Position numbers and translations under genes: made by a program. From assembly GCF_048771995.1 (NCBI RefSeq), contig NC_133026.1:107380001-107444000 (forward strand): a DNA stretch of 64,000 bases, written 5' to 3'. Position 1 is the first letter of the stretch; each line of letters begins with the position of its first letter. Positions 46,893 through 60,915 of this stretch are shown piece by piece. The DNA is from Taeniopygia guttata (Eukaryota; Chordata; Aves; Passeriformes; Estrildidae). The notes below the pieces were generated by a model that was given only the letters and a program-made list of their open reading frames with translations, did not search any database and was not told where the DNA came from.

Positions 46893-49800
46893 AAAGTGAC
46901 AAAGATAGATTAATATTTTATGTAGTGCACTGTGGTTAATCCTTGTGCTCACAGTATACTTTATTTAGAATCAGTGCAGAATTCCTCCTCTGATTTTTCT
47001 CACTGAAATTAGACTGCAATGATATGCTTCAGACTTCACAGGAGCCTAAAGGTATTTGATTTAATTTATGAGTTTTGTTCGTTGTTCATTTATTTTAATC
47101 ACTGTTGGTTTTCTCTCCCTTTGACTATTTTAGATTTTTGTTGTCATACATAATTGGTTATTCCGATCTAAACAGTTCTCCACTGAATTCAGGTCCCCCA
47201 AAATTTCAAAGTACAGCAATCCCATTTGAAGATGAGTATCATTAAAAGAAACTGTGGAATTAAACTATCTCAGAAGCAGAATGTGCAGTTATAATGTTTC
47301 TATAATGTTTATAGTGGCAATTCCAATCCTCATGCTAGCACCTGAGTTTTTTATGAGATTTTGAACTTAGTGTTTTTCAATGCAATTATTATTTTAAAGA
47401 ATATGTAAATATTTGTAAATGTTATAATATGTTAGCATACTGGGTTGTTTGGGTTTCTTTGTTGTTGTTAAGTATCCAGATGCATTATTTCATAAGGTAT
47501 TCAAAGTTAAACCAAAATACTTCACTGTTGTATGAAAAAAAACATTTGGATACTAAATCTTAAAAAGTTAAAGTGATTGATGCCAATTAATGCAAGAAAA
47601 AATAGAATAGCATACTCCACAATTTGAAGCTGACATCCATTTGTATTTACTTACTCAGTTATCACTTTTCAGCATGCAATTACATTAATATTTTTAGATG
47701 TTGGATGGTTTGACATTTTGTTCCAACCCTAGACAGCCAACTATGCCTTCAGATGGGTCTCTGCCAGCTAAAAATACAGTCCTAGACAAGAACATACAAC
47801 CTCCACATTAATATTAGCGACACCCAGAAATAGATTGCTGAGCTGAAATAATTAACTCCAAAGGATTCGGTGGCTTGTCCATTACTACGCTAGGTCCTAG
47901 CTTGAATATATGCAAGAGTAGAAAGCTGAACAGCCTGAATATCTGAGGGGTTAATGGCTACTTTCATTGGAGAACTGTGGTCTGGTACAGTTCTGCGGCT
48001 CCTAGCAATTTAGGAGCATAGAGTACATGGGGAAAAGGGGTGTCTGGATCATGGAAACAGATTCTCACACCATGGTGCTTTCCACAGACATTGCCATAAA
48101 TCAATATCTTTAGTTACTGTTTGCAACTGTTCATTTGCTTGGAGCTTACACTATCAGGGCTGCTCCAGACTGTGACTTGTACAAAGTGAGAAAACTTTTC
48201 ATTTAAAAATTAATTTATCATCAGTGAGTCATAGCTTTGTCTTAAACTCTATGCTGCTGTGTCTAGTATGGCAATGCAAGTTGATTCACCTCTTCACAAA
48301 GGAGCACAGTGGAGGCTTCCCTAGCAGATGGGCAAAAAGCTTAGTCTTGCTAGAATATGGTGACTACAAAATCTTCTGGTCACTGCCAGATAATCTCTGT
48401 AATCCAACTTTTGAATCTCATGCTGCACGAGATGAATCAGTTATTTGATGACAAATAAAAGCCTTTTCTGCATTGGTGGGATTTATGATTTCAATAAGCT
48501 GAGGGATGTTTTATTCTTTTGCATACCCAACTCTGAACATGAGGCAGTGTTCTAGGTGCCTTATTCTTTGAGAGTTCAAAAACTGTAGGGGACATTGCTG
48601 CCTTGCAGAAAGGAGATTTAGAAAAAATAAAAGGTTAAGATTTTTAGTATTTTTCTCCTGTTTTGCTCCTCATATTACATTTTCAGGTTCCACACACTTA
48701 AGTCATAAAATTGCAGGAGTATAGTTTAGCCACAACAGATAGCTTGTTTTAAGTTTTTCCATCTCCCTCTGTCTCTGCTTAAACTATTACTCCTGAGATA
48801 GGTGAACCTGTATTTGTTGTGCCAATATTGGTGAACCAGCAGTGACAATATTTTTGTACTCTACACACAGAAAGTAATGTCCTGTGAGCAGAGGATACTT
48901 TTGGGAATACTTCAGCCCTGGCAGTCAAAGGTTTCACCAACACTGCTTCACTGAGGACAGAAAATTCAACAGTAGCTGAATTGTGGAGTTCCCAGAAGAC
49001 CATTTTATTCTGAATCTAAGGTGTGAGAACTTTTGCTTCTAAATCACTGTGCCATGTAGTTAGAGCAAAAGATGTTTTAAAAGCAGAATTTACTTATCTG
49101 GATTCCATGAATTTCTCTTCCACTGTTTATAATAGACTTATCTTGTGCTCAGAAAAATGTGAAAAAGCCTTTTACAGAGAAAGTAGTAGAAAGACATTTT
49201 ATGTTCCTTTTTACTGATTACTTTTCCTTGATGCTAGGAAACAATTATTTTAAGTGGATTACTTCCAACGAATAACTTAATTTGATAATAAAACAAATAC
49301 TACTTTCCCATTTATTGATGAATCAAGCAAGGTAATTGGATTTAATACTTCTGAATCTATGAGTAATCCTGTTTCCAAATCACATATGTGTTTCCTCCTC
49401 TGCTTTTATGTTTGTCAGGAGATGACAATTATTTAGTCATTCTCTTTCAGACAGATTTTTTTTTTTTTAATCTGGACAACAACAGTTTTATGCACAATTT
49501 CTGAGCTCAAAATAGAGCTAATTTACACTTAACACAATATACATCCTTGGTAGAGAAAAGTGAGTTTCAGTCATTCTGAGCAGCTAAAAATACCAGTTAA
49601 TTAAAACATATCATGCATTAATATCTACAGTATGCACACTAATTGGGGAATAGATATAACATTGTTATGATGCTGTTTGGTACTATTGAATGTCTGGGTC
49701 CTGGAAGCTGAGAGGCCCTTGGGACATATATCCCAGGATATATGACATACATGCCAGGCTGGAATGTAGGAAATGCCTTTTCTAGGCATATACAGCTAAT

Positions 49801-52800
49801 CTGGGGAGTAGCCATGCTGAGTGTTATTGACATTTCTCCTTCCTCTGCTTTTCAGCTTTATACTACAAATCCACCATGCTGAGGCTTTAGAAGATTATAG
49901 ATTATTTTAGACATTATAAAATAGTGGAAGATTTTTCAACTAACTGAATTAGTCAAATATTCCTAATTTAGTAGTTAATCTAGCAGCATTTAAGAATTCC
50001 TTTCACTTGGAGGTCTCACATCAGTTTGCAAATATTAAGTAAACTTCTTAGAATCTGTACTTAAATTCTTAATTTGTTTTACGGGGATTGTTTGCATCTA
50101 TAATGGTCTACCAGTATAGTTATACCAATTGACACCAGCAGGTTTCTGAAGTGGAAATGCATCTTACATTAGAAAAACTGTTCCTCTTTCAGTAGAAAAT
50201 AAAATCTGGTTTTGAGGAGCTAAGTCTCCATGTTCTGGTTTAAAGTGTGATTTCTTTTTATACTCCTCTTCCACTCAGTAATGCTAGCACAACTTCTAAG
50301 AGCAGATCAAATCATGAGCTGGAAATGCTAAAGAAACTCATTCAAACCCAGATTATTTTCTTTTGTAAAGGAAAAGCGACCCTTGTGCTCGAAATACATT
50401 ACGTATTGATGGGATTCATTGATCAGCATAGGCCTTTGGTCTCCTTGATAAAGATGGAAATCTGTTCCATTCCCCAGCTCCATCACCTCTTCTCTCTGCA
50501 TCAGTGTTGTACTCTTGCCTGATAAAGAGTTTCTTAAAAAGGGACTTCCAGAGCTGAACAAACCCATCTCTTGAATTGAAGAGCCAGCTTCTGTCATGTG
50601 GAACCATAACAAAATTGCATCTGCTGCAAAACACACTCTTCTGTTAGATAACGTGGTTTAACTATGCATCTGATAATATTTAGACATTTCTCCTGTCATG
50701 TTTTTTAATGGTGGTTAGCAGTGAAGGATAATAATTCCCTTGGGAGTTTCCAGGCTACCAAGCCCCATCGTGGTTTTCAGTTGAAACATTTCAATCCAGG
50801 TTTCCCATTTGTAGATGTAATTTGAAGCCAGTGCTGCACTTTCATTTTTTTTTCCAAATGAGAACAGAATGTGATGTTTGAACTGAAATACTTTATTGGG
50901 TGGAATAGAAGAAGGGAGAAGGAAAGACATCTTACTTGATATCAGAAACATGCTATGGGCTTTGTGGCACCATGGCAAAATTTGCTCCTACTGAGTCCAC
51001 TGAAAGACCCAAAGCCTGTATCCACATTTCCCTGATTCTTACCACATTTTTCTCTGTGCTTCCTTCTATGAATTGACAGAAAAAGACAGATCTTTTGGAC
51101 TAATGTAATATACCCTTTCCTCCTCAGTTGCTTCTGTCTCCCCTCATTGCTCCCAGAAAGGGAGGGACTATTACAGACTATCGTAGGGCTTTCTCACATC
51201 ACTTCTAACGCATTCCTTGCCTCCGGTCACCCAGGAAGAATCTGCTGTGTTTGATTTCTGTCTCAGGTCACTTGTCTCACAGCGACGTACCAGGTCAGTG
51301 CCAGTGAATTGTCCTGCATGGCAGAGCTTTGGTATACAGGCTTGTGGGTCAGGTTTCACACGCTCAAAAGGAGTCAGTGTAAAGACAAAGAGACACAGCG
51401 TGTGTTTCAGTGCCAGTAATGAATAAACTACCACATCAACTACACAGCATGAACATATTTATCCAGCTGTTTTTATAAATTATTTTCATTAATTATGGTT
51501 GTTTTTATTACTTGACACAAACAACGACTTTTTTTTTTTAAGTGGCTGTTTTATTAATCCATTATTCTTCTGAAGAATAATATCTGCCCTCCTCTCCCTG
51601 CCTTTAACTGGCCAGAGATACATCACTTTCAAAAATAAATCTCAAAATGCAGCCCTGCAAACTACTGTTCTTTGAGTCATCACTTATGAAAGAAGATACC
51701 TTTTTCTTCTGTCCACCATGAATTAAAATAAAATTGCTTATAATCTATCTTTTAAAACCCTGTGGTCAAATTTATGCCTGGCATCACAGTGCAAGAAACA
51801 GCATAACTGCACAGTGGATGAACTCAGTCTCAAGAGTTTAGTTGTGCTTTGAAAGCTTTTTGATGTATTGTTGTACTTTATTTATGTTTTTAAAATTTTT
51901 AATTTTGTTTTGCTTTTTTACTACTAAGGCTGTTTAGGAGCTGTGTTAGCAACCTGAACTTTGTAAAACTGACTCTAACTGGAGCAGAACCCTAATAAAG
52001 ATAAAGGAATTTTTGCCTTTGTGTCAAAGATTACAGTGCAAAACCAGCAGAAAATGGTTATTTTTCAGATACGGATTTTGAGAGAATAGAAATACTTCTG
52101 CATTTTTTGATTACAGAGAAGCTTTTTGAATTCAGACAAATGCATTTCACACAATTCATTTCAGGGCTGATTCATTTTATCTGTGTGTCTCCTGTGCCAA
52201 ATGGAAACATTAGGCCTCTTTAAAAAATGATGGGGGATAATAAATGCTCTAGGCATTTGTTTTGCTGAAATGAAGTAATGGCAGGGAAGCATATGGTGAA
52301 ATATATTTTTAATTACTTTTCAACAATGTTAAATGTTTTCTTCTTATTTTCATATTTAATGTTCTTGATCAAGCTTGCTAAATAGGCAGCTCTTATGGAA
52401 AACACCACTTTGTGCAATAACACATGACTAATTTTATGGGCAGTACTGTATATCCCCGTTCTACAGTATAAGCTGTAGAATTTTGTTTTATGATGCTTTG
52501 TGCCATCCAAGGAAGCTGGGATTGTGAGGGGGGCTGTTTTGTTCCTGTTTCATTTTTTCCCCACTAAGCCCATAACTCTCAATACCGTTATTGAGAGGGT
52601 TTTTTTTTCTTATATTTTTGTTTGTGCATGCAGAGCAGGAAATATGATTCTCTTCTGTTAGACTAAACAAAAGGAAATCCACCTGAGACTGAGAGGAGAC
52701 ACCAGTCTCCCTTTTAACAGCTTCACTTCTAAATCACCCTTCCATCCCTTCCTTCATCTCCCTCCCTGCAGCACAGGTTCCACACTAAAGCAAAGTGAAC

Positions 52801-54924
52801 AAAGGACACCTGTTCCCAGCCCTACTAAAGAGGGAAAAGCTGCTAGTGCCTCAAGGCTAAAGCTGAGCTGAAAGTATTATGGCTACAGGTGGTGTCCAGG
52901 CTGTAGATTTACCTGCACAAGGGAAATATGAGCCTATTGCACAATTCCAGTAAATAACAGCTGAAGAGTAAGTGACATCACAGGAGGGTGGCAGGGGGAA
53001 ACCAAGGCACAGCCATCACTACTTGTCTGTACGTATATGTCACCTTTTTCGGATGTACACAAAGGATCTTTCAATACAAAATATAAAGACAAAGTAAGAA
53101 AACCTGGCAATTTGCTGTCAACACTTACAGCAGGCGACCACATTCTCCCCTCACTTGTTACAGATTGGCACAAATTCATTCTCTGAAGATGTCACGGTCA
53201 TCACTGGTATGAGCGGAGGAATACTTGAGACATTCATCTTCTTCCAGCACACCCTGGAGATCAACAGTCCCAGGCTATTTCAGACCACTGAGTCCTTCCC
53301 AGAGATGAGAACTCCTCACAGAGACTTCTCTGTAACCACCAACCTCTTTTTCAGCTTGAGTGGCTTTTCTTCCTGCAGCCATAGCAGTGTGGCAGAAAGG
53401 ACTTAGGATGGCTCTCTCACATGTCCAGCACTTCCTTTATCACTGCTAGTGATTCAGAGGATTAAATCAGCGGGCTATAAAGCAACAGATGGGGATTTCA
53501 TTCATTCTCTGTGCTTTGAAAACCAACTCTGAGGAATAGATCCATTGTTATTATTGTGACCTTCAGTATGCTGCATTTCAGTTTGAGGAGGGAGGGAGAT
53601 GTCTATGGGTCTGAGGCATTGGCCACCACTGTGGAGAGAAACACTCTGCTGATAGCTTATCCACATTATTCAAGAAAAAAGACCAGCTTGTAGCAAAGGT
53701 CAGTGCACTGAACATGTAAAAGATACTCCTTTTTCTCCATCCCTTCCCCTTCTCACTGGGAACCAGGGCAGAGGAGCAGAAGTAGATGGGGTGGGAGTAG
53801 GAGAAGTGAAGCCCAATATTTCTCTTGTGATAAGCTGCTGACAACTCAGACCTGCCCCTGGTACTGGGAAAAAAGCCAACAAGCAAACAGAAAAGAGAAA
53901 CACAAAGTTGCCTGAGGGAGGCAAGGCCATGGCAGTGGGTGGCCTGTCTCCCACGCTGCCTGAAGCTGCAGAGGAGGAACCAGCCAGTTCTGGGACAGCT
54001 GGTGTGACTTTTGGGACACACTTCCGTGGCAGAAGAGGGAACCAAAGCCTTTCAGCCTGGGATCAGTGGGGCAACCTTGTGTGGGTGGTCTCCCAGAGGG
54101 AGGAGAGAATTTCCCATAGTTCTTTCCGAGGTTGCATACTAGAGGTCTCCCTGGACAAATCCAGGGCTTCAGCCTCAGGATATGGAATGAAAGAAACAAC
54201 CTCCAGAAATGGTCTCCTTCTTATTTTAACAGATACCAATGGGAAAGATTAGTCCCAGGGAAGCTTTGGATTCTGGGACTCATAACTTGGGAATGCTGTG
54301 AAGCTTTCAGAACCTGGATGTGGGGGTCAACATCATATTTTCCAGACTCTTCGCTTTTAATCTCCACATGTAAAGAACTGGGTCAGTTGTGCATGGCCAG
54401 AGACAGCAGTTCCCCTTGCACTGTGGCTCACATACTAGAAATAACACTTCCTATAAATCAAGACAGCCTGTAAAAAAATGACAAAAACTGTGAAGTTCAG
54501 CTTGCTGGGAAACTGTTATCGTGCATGTGCATTTTATGTAGGAAAAAAATAAATTTAATATCCACATCCCGTTTTGTCAATCTTTTAAAACCCCTGACAG
54601 GGCTGTGAATGTTGTTCAAGAGCTATTACATGTCATGATGATAATTTGTTCCTTTTGAAGAGTGTGATGTCTGAGTTGTTTTTGATGATTACATTTCCTT
54701 GGTCTGTATTTATTCGAAAGGCACTTTTCAGACCTGAGAATTGTTTCCAAACAGTATGCATAAATGATTAGTAGTTCTTTCAGTCATGCAGTTTGATACC
54801 TTTTCCCTTTAGATGTTAGTCTAGATGTGAAGACTATGCCCTACCTGGTGAATAAAGAACAGATCTTAACTGCTGCAGCAGCTGAAAGATTTGAAATTAC
54901 TTAATTGTAAAACCAGTCACTTCC
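46893..54924. other. Unique DNA, no gene seen
   Basis: Eight kilobases with no supported gene. A 9-bp-arm palindrome lies at 49,725-49,744 ('catatatcc', two bases, 'ggatatatg'). Short T-runs occur at 49,460 and 51,531. A somewhat GC-richer area at 53,580-54,250 holds overlapping frames on both strands of up to 155 codons; these have no domain, contradict each other in phase and lack paralogous signal, and are treated as chance. Confidence 0.55.
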
Positions 54925-56308
54925 CATAGAATCATAAAATCATAGAATGGCTTGAATTGGAAGGGATCTTATAGATCATCTAGTTCTAGGTTTCCTGCTA
55001 TAGTCAGGGACACTTTCCACTAGACCAGGTTGCTCAGAGTTCCATCCAACCTGTCGTTGAACCCTTCCAGGGATGGAACATTTCCAATTTCTCTGTAAGG
55101 TCTCAAGGTAGTCTTTTCCAGCCTGATCTTCTCAAGCCTGATCTTCTCCTACAGCTAAAATTTCTTCATTCTCTAAGTCCCTGCCTTTGTCTTCTTAACC
55201 TGGGCAGTGTAGCTGGAGCACTTGCCAGTGAAGACTGAGCAAAAAAAAAGTCATAGAGTACCTCAGACTTCTGCATATTCCAGATAACCAGGTCTCCCAT
55301 TTCTTTCTGGAGACAAGCAGCATTTTCCCTAATCTTTCTTTTATCACTGGCATATCTGTAGAAGCTTTTATTATTGCCCATGACATTCCTGGTCAGATTT
55401 AATTCTATCATGGCTTTAGCTTTCCTAAAACGATCTCTAGTAGCTCAGACAATTTCATTGTGTTTCTCCTCTTAGGCTACTTGTTCTGGCTTCCATCCTC
55501 TCTAAACCTTTTGTGTTTGAGTTTGACCAGGAGCTCCTTGTTCGTCCACAGAGGCCTCCTAGTGATTTTGCCTGACTTCCTCTTTTTTTGGATACATTGC
55601 TCCTGAGTCTGGATAAGAATATTAACCAGCTTTCCAGGGCCTCTCTTTCCTCCAGGAATTTATTCTCTGGTATCTTACCAAGCAAATCCTTGAAGAAGCG
55701 CAAGTCTGCTTTCCTGAAGTCCAGGATAGGGAGCTTGCTGTGAGCCCTCTCTGCTGTAAGGGTCTCAAATGCCACCAATTCTTGGTCGCTGCAACCAAGG
55801 CTGTCCTTGAGCTTCACCTTTCCCACTAGTCCCTCTCCTTGTTGGTGAGAACAAGGTCCAGCACAGTGCTTCTCCTCTTTGGTTCCTCTGTCACTTGGAG
55901 AAGGAAGTAACCATCATTGTGTTCCAAGAACCTCCTGGATTTACTGACCTTCTGTATTGACCCTCCAACAGAAGTTCCCCCTTAGGACTATGGCCTGTAA
56001 ATGTGAGACTGCTCATACCTGTCTACAGAGTACCTCAGGCACTCAATCTTCCTGGTAGGCATCAGCCTGTAGCAGATGCCCAGTATAAAGTCACCTGTCC
56101 CTGCCCTTCCTTTGATCCTTTGATCCAACAAGTTCTCTGTTGTCTTCTCATCCGTTCCAAGGCAGAGCTCTGTGCACTCCAGCTGATCACTGATGATGTT
56201 CTTCAGCACTTCCCCTGCCTGTCCTTCCTAAAGCATCCTTCACTCCCAACACTCCAGCCATAGGAGCCATCCTACTACTTCTCTGTGATCACAACCCTGC
56301 AGGTGTGA
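54925..56308 (-). mobile_element. CR1 LINE, endonuclease part and 3' tail, RT core deleted
   Basis: A minus-strand CR1 copy. Its 3' end is exact: positions 54,925-54,950 complement three tail octamers, followed by the complement of the 3' UTR (ttggaagggatctt...gatcatctagttct...tagaccaggttgctcagagt). Its 5' part is ORF2. Frames give DQLECTELCLGTDEK, GRAGTGDFILGICYRL, LKDSLGCSDQELVAFETL, AHSKLPILDFRKADLRFFKD and [20 protein letters not shown] followed by SDKRKIREN. These match the CR1 endonuclease (GRAGTGDIIVGVCYRPP, GCSDHEMVEFE) and the linker to the reverse transcriptase. The endonuclease SDH motif reads SDQ, so the catalytic His is changed. The whole RT core with YADD is missing, and the sequence jumps to the 3' UTR near 55,120-55,148. 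Multiple frame breaks show an inactive copy. Confidence 0.92.
55120..55148. repeat. 14-bp direct repeat at the CR1 deletion junction
   Basis: 'agcctgatcttctc' occurs at 55,120-55,133 and 55,135-55,148. It lies where CR1 3' UTR sequence (left) meets sequence upstream of the RT core (right). The repeat suggests a local duplication tied to the deletion. Confidence 0.85.
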
Positions 56309-59300
56309 AGAATAAAATCAGTCAGAGCTCTGGGCTATTAAATCCTCCAAATACTTTACACAAGCCAAGGATGCGGTGTTGAGTAGCAGAATGCTGTGTA
56401 AGCCACTGCTGTGCAAGTAAATGCCAATGTTTCAAGCACAAGGTTTCCTGTTTTGAGCTTCAGTCTGTCACCTATATAGGACATAGTCCTACTTTGCAGC
56501 TACTATGCTAAATTGTATAAAGTGCCTTCTAATTTTTCAAATTCAAATGAAATTCAGTCTGTTTAATTGTTTAATGCTTCTCTAAAGAATATAGGCATTT
56601 TACACTAGGCTCACCAGAATAAATATTTATCTCAGTCATCTGCCTTTGAAAAGAAAGTTCTTCATTATACCAGCAAAGAAAATATTTTGTGAGTACTGCA
56701 ATCTGTTTTCCTGATAAGTGGAAAGCAGCATTTGACTTTGGATAAAACAGGTGTATGTATTTTCATTGTCAATTTTTTGCTTTGTTTTAATACTCCATTA
56801 TTAGTGTCCTTTACCATTTGACAACAAAGGAACAACTTTTCTTGAGAGAAGACCTTTAGATTCCCTTTATCTAAACAATAAACATCCAGTGAATTGTCAA
56901 AGCCAAAAAATTAATTGTTTTTTAATAGAACATATTATTTACTGAAGTCTGTATAGCTTCTGTAGTCAGATGAATTTTAGACTTGCATCTGTTTGGGAAA
57001 AAAAAGGTAGGAAACAGTTGCTGAACAAATTGTGTTTCAAAAGAGTTATGATTGAGTAGAGGGATGGATTTTTAAGTGTGCAACAACCATAAGATGCATG
57101 TGAAATAAAATACTAACTCATTTTATCTTTGTCACCTCTAGAAGCAGTGTATCTGATAGTTTTATAGTGTTTGCTGGTTTTTGACCAGAGTTTTCATCTC
57201 TGCTGGTCCTGTTCCTGGATCCATTCTTTCCCTTCCCTATCTGATTTGACACCTGTTTCCAAATGAAATATGCCTTCTATGCTTTGGTTCTTGAGTGGCT
57301 TCTCTTTTCTTTTTATCTTTTTTATTATTTATGTCTGCAAACTATATTTAAACTCATATGACAGGCTTCATGCAATGTGGACATAACGTGTTTGAGAACA
57401 AGGGGACAGGGTTTCTTCACTTGTTGCTGGGATATTTAGGTAATGGGCAAATGTCATCTAAGCACGTTCTCTGAAATGCAGAAAAGGTCTCGTATTGTGT
57501 CTTCTCTTCTTGTTGGTGACAATGTGTCTTGAAATTTACCTGATGCCTCAGTTCGTCTACATGTCAACTTGTAGCTGTAAAGCCGGAGGGAGGAATAACA
57601 TCCTGTAATTTTACCACAGAGGACAAAAGAACAAATGTCTTAAATCAAAGAAGCACTGAGAGGCCACCATTAAGCATGGAGATGAGGAATGGCACAGCTG
57701 GAGTTATGCATACAGTTTCAGATTGCACTAAAGTGTTTATCTAGGGTTGGTGTGAGGGTGCAGGAAAGCACTTATGTGACATTTTTGTTACTCTGGTAAA
57801 TCCATTCCTAGTCCTTAGCCTTCTCCTTCCTTTAAAGAAACTAAATATGTCTTTCAAAGGACACTGTTCATCTATTTTAAATGAATTGTAAATACTTTCC
57901 CAAATTTGGGCTTGCATCAGAAATGGGCTAGGACAAGAAATGAACCAGCTCTGTGAAATAAACCAGACAGAGTCTGTATAACATGTACCCCCTTAAAATT
58001 AGTTACTGTCTTCTTCTAAAAGCAGTAACAGTGTATGAGTTGACATCTTGATGTTCTTAGACTGTCATTTTGGCTCTAACTAAGCTACTATTTAAAGCAA
58101 ATTTGTACAGGGGATAAGAGACTTATAAAACAATATCAACAGTAGCTGCTTCCATCTATCCATTTCCAGTGTATTATTTTCTATTTAGTTCTTACTGATG
58201 TTTATCAGCAATTTTCTCGTGGATATTTTTCAAATTTTTTAAAATATTTCTTTGTTCTGTCAAATTTGCTTGCTAAAGACACTGTTTAATTTCAAGTGAA
58301 GACTCTGAGTCATTGATGCTTTTATAATCAGCTAAAAAGGAACAAATGCACACCTCCAGAGCTGCAAATTTCAATACCTCTTCTGACATTATATGTTAGA
58401 CAGTATCATTTTTTGAAAGCATAATAATATTTCTAAAATAAAATTAAAGATCTTACTTGCAAGATATCTTATTTTCTGTTCCAAATAATCTTCAATCCAC
58501 AGTGTAACTTTTTCATCCATAAAAACTCCTGAAATTAAGAGAAACATTATATGATCCTAGCATCTATTATGCATCTTTTTATTTATTTATTTAGGCTTGC
58601 TGTAGAGTCTGCTTGTTTCCAAGGAATGAAAATTGCTTATTATCCCAGATAATGAAAGAGAATGTCATCATCTATAATTCTTAGTTTAGGATACTTACTG
58701 TACCCTTCTCTTATAGAAGGGTTGGCAGAAAAAGAGTTCAGTAAAAGGAGCATCTCTTAAATATTTTCTTAAATAAAAAAGGGATTTGTTTGCAAGTGAG
58801 ATTTATATGTCTTTGACAGCAAAATATATTGGAACAACCTTCTTAATTGACAGATTGTAACCTGAATATGAATGCTATTTACTGCATACAATTCATGAGT
58901 ATTAAAGTTATTTTTTCAACTATCATAGAAGTGTGCTTCTGTATATACACCTAAGTATATAATCGTACCCACCTGTCTGTGTATGAGTGTGTAGGTGTAT
59001 TGTATATGCTCTGATTGCTTTTTTTAACACAGAGCTTTTGCAGTACCTAGACATTTTTTGTAGTCTGCTCCTATTTTATTTCCCTGATTAAACTCTTGCA
59101 ACTAATCTCTATAGCGTAAGAAGGTTTGCTTTAACACCCTCTGCCTAAATATGACAGTTCTGTAAACAGCAGCTGTATGTGGCCAGTCACAAGATCTAGA
59201 AATCAAAACTATATGGGCTGTAGTCACAGCTCATGAGACAAACATGATGTGCTTGAAATCGACTGCCAGACAGCCTGGATTTGATAAGTTACACTAGACT

Positions 59301-60458
59301 GTATGTCACACTTTCTACAGCAGTAGCTTTTCACACACACACACAAGTGATTATGCAATTAAAAAAAAATAAAAGAAGAAGAAGAAAAAAGAAAATGCAA
59401 AGGAAAAAAGAAAAAAAAAAAGAAGAGACAAAAAGAAACCTACTCCAAACTCTATGATTAAAATTATTCAACTAGAAGGACATTCCTAGGAACAAATTTT
59501 TCAAATGTGTGTGCCTAAAGGGCTAGAAAACCAGTTTAGACCTAAACCCCCGTGAACATCAGGTATTCAGAGCAGTTAGCTCTTTCTGCATTTGTAGAAG
59601 TGAGCTTTAAAGATGTGACTGCAGTCAGCCAGCAACAATTTATGCATATATGGAAGAAAAAAAGCTCAGCACTGGTACAGTGAACCGAAAAAACTACGAG
59701 ATGAAGCAAATGAGAACTTTTCTAATGAGGTAAATAATAGTTAAAAAGAGTATTAGTATTGGTATCAGTAATCAGTATAGGACTTCATAAAAAGTCTCCT
59801 CCCAATATCAGTCATGGAGTTTTCATCTAAGTCAGGATAGCTTTCATCCATCTTAGTGACATGTCCAGGCTAACTCAGCCTCTGTTTTGGATATCATTGC
59901 AGGGATATTAGACTTGAGAAAGAGGGCTTCAAAAATGTTGCAGATAATTTCTAAACACACACACACGTGCAAATCCCCTGTTGTTAGCAGGTATAGCATG
60001 TCCCTGCAAGCACACAGGCACAGATGGAAGCCAACTTCTAACTTCTGTCTAAGCCTAATTAAAATTATGCTAATTCTAACAACAAGATTACAGCTTTGTA
60101 AAACAAAACAAATAAATGTTTTTCCACAATGCTTCTTTATTCATCTATCCCTTTTCTTCACCTTCTGACAGAAAATAATGGGAAAGGTCTGATGGACAGT
60201 AAAGGAAAAGTGAAACTGTCCCTGGCAATTCTTCAAACATTTTTGTAGGGCTTTAAAAAACAAGCAAGCTTTTCTGACATATTCACATCCCATTTTTTTT
60301 CCAAATTCCAACCTAGACTAGATGAAAATCCCAAAACCCTCAACCATATTGCAACTCTTGCTGATCCAATATCTTTGCATGCAATACTGAGCTTTCAAAA
60401 CCTTTTAGCCATTCTTCCCATACTTATGGAAATCCTAATTAATTGCTTTTGTGGTGTG
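56309..60458. other. Unique AT-rich DNA, no gene seen
   Basis: No gene or transposon recognised. Simple patches: (AC)n near 59,333-59,345, an A-rich purine tract at 59,360-59,430, and (AC)n near 59,955-59,966. The blocks 57,640-57,760 and 59,580-59,760 are smooth and could be conserved, but have no diagnostic motif. Confidence 0.55.
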
Positions 60459-60462
60459 CAGG

Positions 60463-60911
60463 TGATGCCTGAGTGGCTACCTGGAAAAGAGGTTAGACAG
60501 TGTCAAAGGAATAAAGTAGGCATTTATTAAAAGGCCTTCAAAGGATACACTTTGGGCAGTACAAGAGACTGGCCATGGCTCCACTCAAGATGGACCCAAG
60601 ATGGATGCAAGATGGATGACAGGTCATGAGTTTTCACACTTGTATAAGTTTTGGTCCATTTACAGATTGGCGTCAATTGTCCAATCACAGTTTAAGAAGT
60701 CCCATCCTCCCAGTTTCTCTCTTCAATTCACTGTTGTTTGTACTTTTGGGCCTGAAGCTGCAACGGTGTCCTTGGTTCTCAGGCTGGAAAAGGATTTTTT
60801 TGTTTAACTAAACTGTGAAGAGAACTTGCTAACACTTTATATGAAGTTCAGAGTGACACACTAAGGCAGTACAGAATCTGAAAAATATGAACGCTAAAAC
60901 TTAAGGCATCA
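60463..60911 (-). mobile_element. Solo LTR of an endogenous retrovirus
   Basis: A 449-base LTR fossil on the minus strand. Ends are exact: the plus strand starts TGATGCCT (60,463-60,470) and closes AGGCATCA (60,904-60,911), an 8-bp perfect terminal inverted repeat with canonical TG...CA. It is flanked by the 4-bp target duplication CAGG (60,459-60,462 and 60,912-60,915). In its own orientation it has a TATA-like CATATAAAG near the start (complement of about 60,835-60,843) and an AATAAA poly(A) signal (complement of 60,523-60,528). No internal viral genes flank it, so it is a solo LTR left by recombination. Its sequence style recalls LTRs of bird, perhaps songbird, retroviruses. The 4-bp duplication is typical of class I (gamma-like) elements, but the family is not certain. 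Confidence 0.85.
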
Positions 60912-60915
60912 CAGG

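Noticed and set aside
53578-54252. Several overlapping frames up to 155 codons on both strands
   Set aside because: No domain, no splice logic, contradictory frames on both strands; explained by slightly higher GC content.
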